Below, in pieces: positions 60,918-64,000 of a stretch of 64,000 bases of DNA. A program made the translations under genes and the position numbers. Where the stretch lies: positions 806,001 to 870,000 of the forward strand of contig NZ_CP070225.1 in the NCBI RefSeq assembly GCF_021631985.1. The letters are read 5' to 3'. Numbering within the stretch: the first letter of the stretch is position 1; each line of letters opens with the position of its first letter. The notes under the pieces were generated by a model. That model saw nothing but the letters and a program-made list of their open reading frames with translations. It was not told the origin of the DNA and searched no databases. Source of the DNA: Sandaracinus amylolyticus. GTDB lineage: Bacteria; Myxococcota_A; Polyangia; Polyangiales; Sandaracinaceae.

Positions 60918-62000
60918 GTGAACGAGTTCAAGCGTCCGAGCGCGCGCGCACCGCGGGGGAGCGGAGCGTCGACCGAGAGTGGGCCGGGCAGCATCCCGGC
61001 CCCGAGCCGTCCCGTCGCCGAGCCGATCGATCCGCTCGCGAACGTGACGTCGCCGGGCATCCCGATGCCCATCCTCGACGAAGGCGAGGGCGCGGTGCTG
61101 ATCACCGGCATCTGCGGTCGCCTCGGTCGCCTGGTCGCGCGCCAGGTCCACCGCGTCGGGCCGGTGGTCGGCATCGATCGACGGCCCTTCCACGGCAAGC
61201 CGAAGGACATCGTCCACCACCAGTTCGATCTCCGCCGCAAGAAGACGCGCGACGTGTTCCGCGCCGGCGGCATCAAGGCCGTGGTGCACCTCGGCGTGAT
61301 GCACGACCCGCGTGCGAGCCGGAAGGAGCACTACTCCTGGAACGTCGTCGCGTTCCAGAAGCTGCTCGAGTACATGACGCAGTACGGCGTGCCGAAGCTC
61401 GTGCTGCTCTCGAGCGCGAACGTCTACGGCCCGAGCCCGGACAACCCGCAGTTCCTCACCGAGGAAGCGCCGCTGCTCGGGGCCCAGCACTTCAGCGAGA
61501 TCCGCGACCTCGTCGAGGTCGACATGCTCGCGCAGAGCTTCTTCTGGAAGCACCCCGAGATCGAAACGGTGATCCTGCGCCCGTGCCACATCCTCGGCAC
61601 GGTCCACAACGCGCCGAGCAACTACCTGCGCCTCGATCGCCCGTGGTCGATGCTCGGCTTCGATCCGATGGTGCAGGTCATCCACGAGCGCGACGTCGCG
61701 TACGCGCTGCAGCTCGCGCTGCGCCCCGGCGTGCGCGGCATCTTCAACCTGAAGGGCCCCGGCGAGGTCCCGCTCTCGCGCATCATGCGCATCCTCGGCA
61801 AGACGCCGATGCGCATCCCGATGACGGTCGCGAAGCCGCTGCTCGAGCGCATGTGGGACCTGCGGATGACGAGCTTCCCGGTCCCCGAGCTCGATCACAT
61901 CCGCTACGTGTGCATGGTCGACGACTCGCGGGCCCGCGACATCCTCGGCTTCCGCCCGCACTTCTCGCTCGAAGACACGGTGCGCGCGGTCGAAGGCTGA
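60918..62000 (+). CDS. Atypical NAD-binding SDR/epimerase-like protein
   Basis: The 360-residue protein has a 55-residue Pro/Ser-rich head and then an extended SDR fold. The dinucleotide loop is ITGICGRLGRL and VVGIDRRPF follows. The Ser of the triad is present in LSSANVYGP, but the YxxxK motif reads HFSEIRD, with Phe and Arg at the catalytic Tyr and Lys sites. LRPCHILG and the late DDSRARDILGF match the family. So it probably binds NAD but has altered or no redox chemistry. GTG start with a G-rich site upstream. Confidence 0.82.
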   Translation: MNEFKRPSARAPRGSGASTESGPGSIPAPSRPVAEPIDPLANVTSPGIPMPILDEGEGAVLITGICGRLGRLVARQVHRVGPVVGIDRRPFHGKPKDIVHHQFDLRRKKTRDVFRAGGIKAVVHLGVMHDPRASRKEHYSWNVVAFQKLLEYMTQYGVPKLVLLSSANVYGPSPDNPQFLTEEAPLLGAQHFSEIRDLVEVDMLAQSFFWKHPEIETVILRPCHILGTVHNAPSNYLRLDRPWSMLGFDPMVQVIHERDVAYALQLALRPGVRGIFNLKGPGEVPLSRIMRILGKTPMRIPMTVAKPLLERMWDLRMTSFPVPELDHIRYVCMVDDSRARDILGFRPHFSLEDTVRAVEG

Positions 62001-62011
62001 CGACGGAACGG

Positions 62012-62044
62012 CGAAGGCCGCGCCCTCTCGGGTCGCGGCCTTCG
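62012..62044 (+). terminator. Strong terminator hairpin after the SDR gene
   Basis: CGAAGGCCGCG pairs with CGCGGCCTTCG (11 bp, perfect) across an 11-base loop, starting 12 bases after the stop. It lies between convergent genes and could serve both. Confidence 0.8.
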
Positions 62045-62064
62045 TCGTCCGCTCTCGATCGCCC

Positions 62065-63063
62065 TCAGCGATTGCGGCAGGTGCCGTTCAAGCAGTCGCG
62101 ACCGTCCGCACAGTCGCTCTCGCGGCGGCACTCGGGCGTCATCGTCTCGCTCGTCGCGAAGCAGTAGTAGACGCCACCCTCGGGACGGCAGAGCGGGAGC
62201 TGCGCGTCGATGCTCAGGCACTGCGAGTCCTGCATCGTCGGGCAGGGCGTGCGGCAGACGCCCGCGACGCACTTGCGGCCGGTCATGCAGTCCGAGTCCT
62301 CGTCGCAGAAGGGCTCGGGCTCCCAGTCGGGGCGGCAGAACGAGTCCTCGGGCGCGCAGTAGCTGCCCGCGCCGCAGGTGCGGGCCGCGCTGCTGCAGTC
62401 GGGCAGGCAGCGGTCGTCGACGCAGTGCTCGCCGAGGTCGCACTGCGAGGTCGTGGTGCACTCGTCCGCGGGACGGCAGAACCCGTTCTGGCACGAGTCA
62501 CCGGCCGCGCAGCCCGCGTCGTTCGTGCACACGCCCGTGCACTCGTTGTTCAGGCAGACGTTGCCGGGGGCGCAGTCGCGGTCGCGGCCGCAGGTGTCGT
62601 CGATCGGGCGGCAGTAGCCCTCGATGCACACCTCGCTCGCGGCGCAGTCGGCGTTCGCGCGGCACGCGTTGGCGGGGCGCGGCGCGCAGGTGCCGCGCGG
62701 GTCGCACCAGAGGCCGTCGGCGCAGTCCTCGTCGTTCTCGCAGGTGCCCGAGGGCGTGCACTCGCCGTCGGTACAGACCTCGCCCGCGGTGCAGTCGCCG
62801 TCGACGCGGCAGGTCGAGGGGCCGCTGGGCACGCAGGTGCGCGAGGCGCTGCAGACGAAGCCGTCCTCGCAGTCGCCGTCGTCGTCGCACTCGCCGGTGG
62901 GCACACACTCGCCGTCGATGCTGCAGATCTCGCCCGTGCGGCAGTCGAGATCGCGGTCGCAGTCGCGACCGGGGCCGTCGTCGCCGTCGTCCGTCCAGAT
63001 CGGGCAACCAGGCAGGAAGGCGAAGAGCGGAAGAGCGAGGAGCACTCCACGCAGCATTCTCAT
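62065..63063 (-). CDS. Cysteine-rich lipoprotein with Dickkopf-like repeats
   Basis: The 332-residue product has a lipobox ending LPGC near residue 20. About nine short Cys-rich units follow, of the form C-x-x-D-x-D-C-x-x-G-x-x-C, for example CDRDLDCRTGEIC, CRVDGDCTAGEVC and CGRDRDCAPGNVC. The repeated Asp next to Cys suggests metal binding. Such proteins are common on Myxococcota surfaces. AAGGAG lies nine bases before the ATG. The 176-bp gap upstream, to 63239, shows no other clear feature. Confidence 0.82.
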   Translation of the reverse strand: MRMLRGVLLALPLFAFLPGCPIWTDDGDDGPGRDCDRDLDCRTGEICSIDGECVPTGECDDDGDCEDGFVCSASRTCVPSGPSTCRVDGDCTAGEVCTDGECTPSGTCENDEDCADGLWCDPRGTCAPRPANACRANADCAASEVCIEGYCRPIDDTCGRDRDCAPGNVCLNNECTGVCTNDAGCAAGDSCQNGFCRPADECTTTSQCDLGEHCVDDRCLPDCSSAARTCGAGSYCAPEDSFCRPDWEPEPFCDEDSDCMTGRKCVAGVCRTPCPTMQDSQCLSIDAQLPLCRPEGGVYYCFATSETMTPECRRESDCADGRDCLNGTCRNR

Positions 63064-63239
63064 CGGGACGACTCCTTTGGAGCGGATGCGGCGCAACGGT
63101 GTGCGATGATCATGCCACGACGGGCTCTCGCGGATCGCAGCGTTTCCGGCGGGATCTGCGGGTGACGTCGTAAACGGAGGTTCACGACGGAGCGCGCGCT
63201 GTCGTGAAGTCGCGTTTTCGATCCCGAGGCTGGAGCCGC

Positions 63240-64000
63240 TCAACCCGGCTCCTCGTCGGGGGGCTCGGGCGCGTCCTCGGCGGGCTCGTCGGCGTCGCTC
63301 TCGGGGCGCGCGGGGCGACCCACGAAGCGACGCAGCGGGTCGCGGGGACGTCCCTCGACGTGCCACTCGAAGTGGAGGTGGGAGCCGTGCGCGAGACCGG
63401 TCGCGCCGACCGCCGCGATGATCTGTCCGCGCCGCACGAGCTCGCCGGCGGCGACGTAGGTCGCGCTGCAGTGCGCGTAGAGGCTGACGCTCCCGTCGCG
63501 ATGCACGAGCACCACGACGTTGCCGTAGCCGCTCATCCGGTTGTCGCTGTAGACGACGAGCGCGTCGTTCACCGCGACGATCGGCGTGCCGGGATCCGCG
63601 CCGATGTCGACGCCCTCGTGGCGGCGTCGTCCGCGTGCGCGTCGCATGCGTCCGTCGCGACCGCGGCGCAGGCGCTGGTGGATCCCGAAGCCGCGCCACA
63701 GTCGGCCGCCCTGCACCGGCCAGAGGAGATCGTCGTGCGCCTCGCCGCTCGGCACCGCGGCGATCCACTCGGGCAACGGTGCGCCCGCGACCGCGTGGTG
63801 CGCGACGCGCGGCTGATCGAGCCCGAGCGCCTGTTGTCGCGCGAGCGCTTCGGGTGAGGCGCGCGGCACGCGGCGCGGCCCTTCGCACACGCGCCGCCCG
63901 TGGCTGCGATGGCAGTTGCGCCCGCCGGTGCTCTCGGCCCACTCGATCGGCCCGACGCCTGCGGGCAACGTCTCTTCCGGTGTCTCGGGCGCGGCTGGCT
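63240..64000 (-). CDS. M23 peptidase (partial, start beyond the right edge)
   Basis: The reading frame is open to the window edge, so the N-terminus is missing. The visible part has a Cys-containing linker (RNCHRSHGRRVCEG) and then a LytM/M23 domain with HEGVDIGADPG (metal His, Asp) and SHLHFEWH, followed by an acidic Pro/Glu tail. Both zinc motifs are intact, so it should cut peptidoglycan cross-links. It resembles the first domain of the protein at 57471, including the VVYSDN and YGN turns, and is probably a paralogue. Confidence 0.88.
   Translation of the reverse strand, partial: PAAPETPEETLPAGVGPIEWAESTGGRNCHRSHGRRVCEGPRRVPRASPEALARQQALGLDQPRVAHHAVAGAPLPEWIAAVPSGEAHDDLLWPVQGGRLWRGFGIHQRLRRGRDGRMRRARGRRRHEGVDIGADPGTPIVAVNDALVVYSDNRMSGYGNVVVLVHRDGSVSLYAHCSATYVAAGELVRRGQIIAAVGATGLAHGSHLHFEWHVEGRPRDPLRRFVGRPARPESDADEPAEDAPEPPDEEPG

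Noticed and set aside
1-64000. tRNA, rRNA, riboswitch, prophage or IS element
   Set aside because: I looked for T-arm motifs, rRNA signatures, transposase or integrase motifs and terminal inverted repeats with target duplications and found none I could support.

Overview
The window is very GC-rich, densely coding bacterial DNA. It carries Ser/Thr kinase, PP2C and FHA signalling, PEGA/TPR envelope proteins, about a dozen lipoproteins (many cysteine-rich with Asp/Pro linkers), a MYXO-CTERM-type protein, a TIGR02147-family protein and a chemosensory operon. This points to Myxococcota, probably Polyangiales (Sandaracinus-like); the genus is an inference. I support 62 protein-coding genes, two of them cut by the window edges. 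I see no rRNA, tRNA, CRISPR array, insertion sequence or prophage. No gene-free stretch exceeds 300 bases.

Layout. 1-2435: tail of a PP2C phosphatase, an FHA protein and an unknown protein, ending in a tandem hairpin array. 2696-8278: TPR protein, phosphohexomutase, then a PEGA/TPR protein translationally coupled to an active Ser/Thr kinase. 8305-11116: two lipoproteins, the second a caspase-like protease. 11117-13220: AlkB-like dioxygenase and CPBP membrane protease, divergent from a TetR regulator with two palindromic operators between. 13280-16341: lipoprotein, long-chain acyl-CoA synthetase, di-haem cytochrome. 16519-21462: pseudokinase, PEGA/TPR protein, MopE-like lipoprotein, methyltransferase, small membrane protein. 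21463-25290: histidine kinase and 4-alpha-glucanotransferase, divergent from a Crp-family regulator. 25511-28661: TPR lipoprotein (PilF-like), RodZ-like protein, RecO, DUF971 protein, outer-membrane barrel. 28821-36509: a tightly overlapping operon cheY-cheA-cheW-cheW-HEAT-cheR-cheB with no receptor gene, followed by a coiled-coil GAF protein and a second CheY. 37936-44204: trpF, trpA and trpB interrupted by a MYXO-CTERM protein, a barrel-like protein and a DUF2314 protein. 44256-49804: DciA-like protein, RNase D, a GpsA-like protein lacking catalytic lysines, a PlsB-like acyltransferase, an RDD protein. 49876-64000: IMPase-family phosphatase, EGF-CHAP protein, cysteine-rich lipoproteins (one fused to an alpha/beta hydrolase), TIGR02147 protein, two M23 peptidases, a PlsC-like acyltransferase, an NTF2-like lipoprotein and an atypical SDR.

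The most unusual structure is not a single gene. A hairpin repeat starts exactly at the stop codons of trpF, trpB and the IMPase-family gene, and a near-identical 47-bp copy lies in frame inside the rodZ-like gene. A second family forms the 90-bp tandem array at 2435-2689 and has a short relic at 55796. Several first-in-transcript genes have a TA-N3-T box 6-10 bases before ATG and no Shine-Dalgarno sequence, which suggests leaderless transcripts. Genes inside operons use GGAGG-type sites or 1-8 base overlaps.
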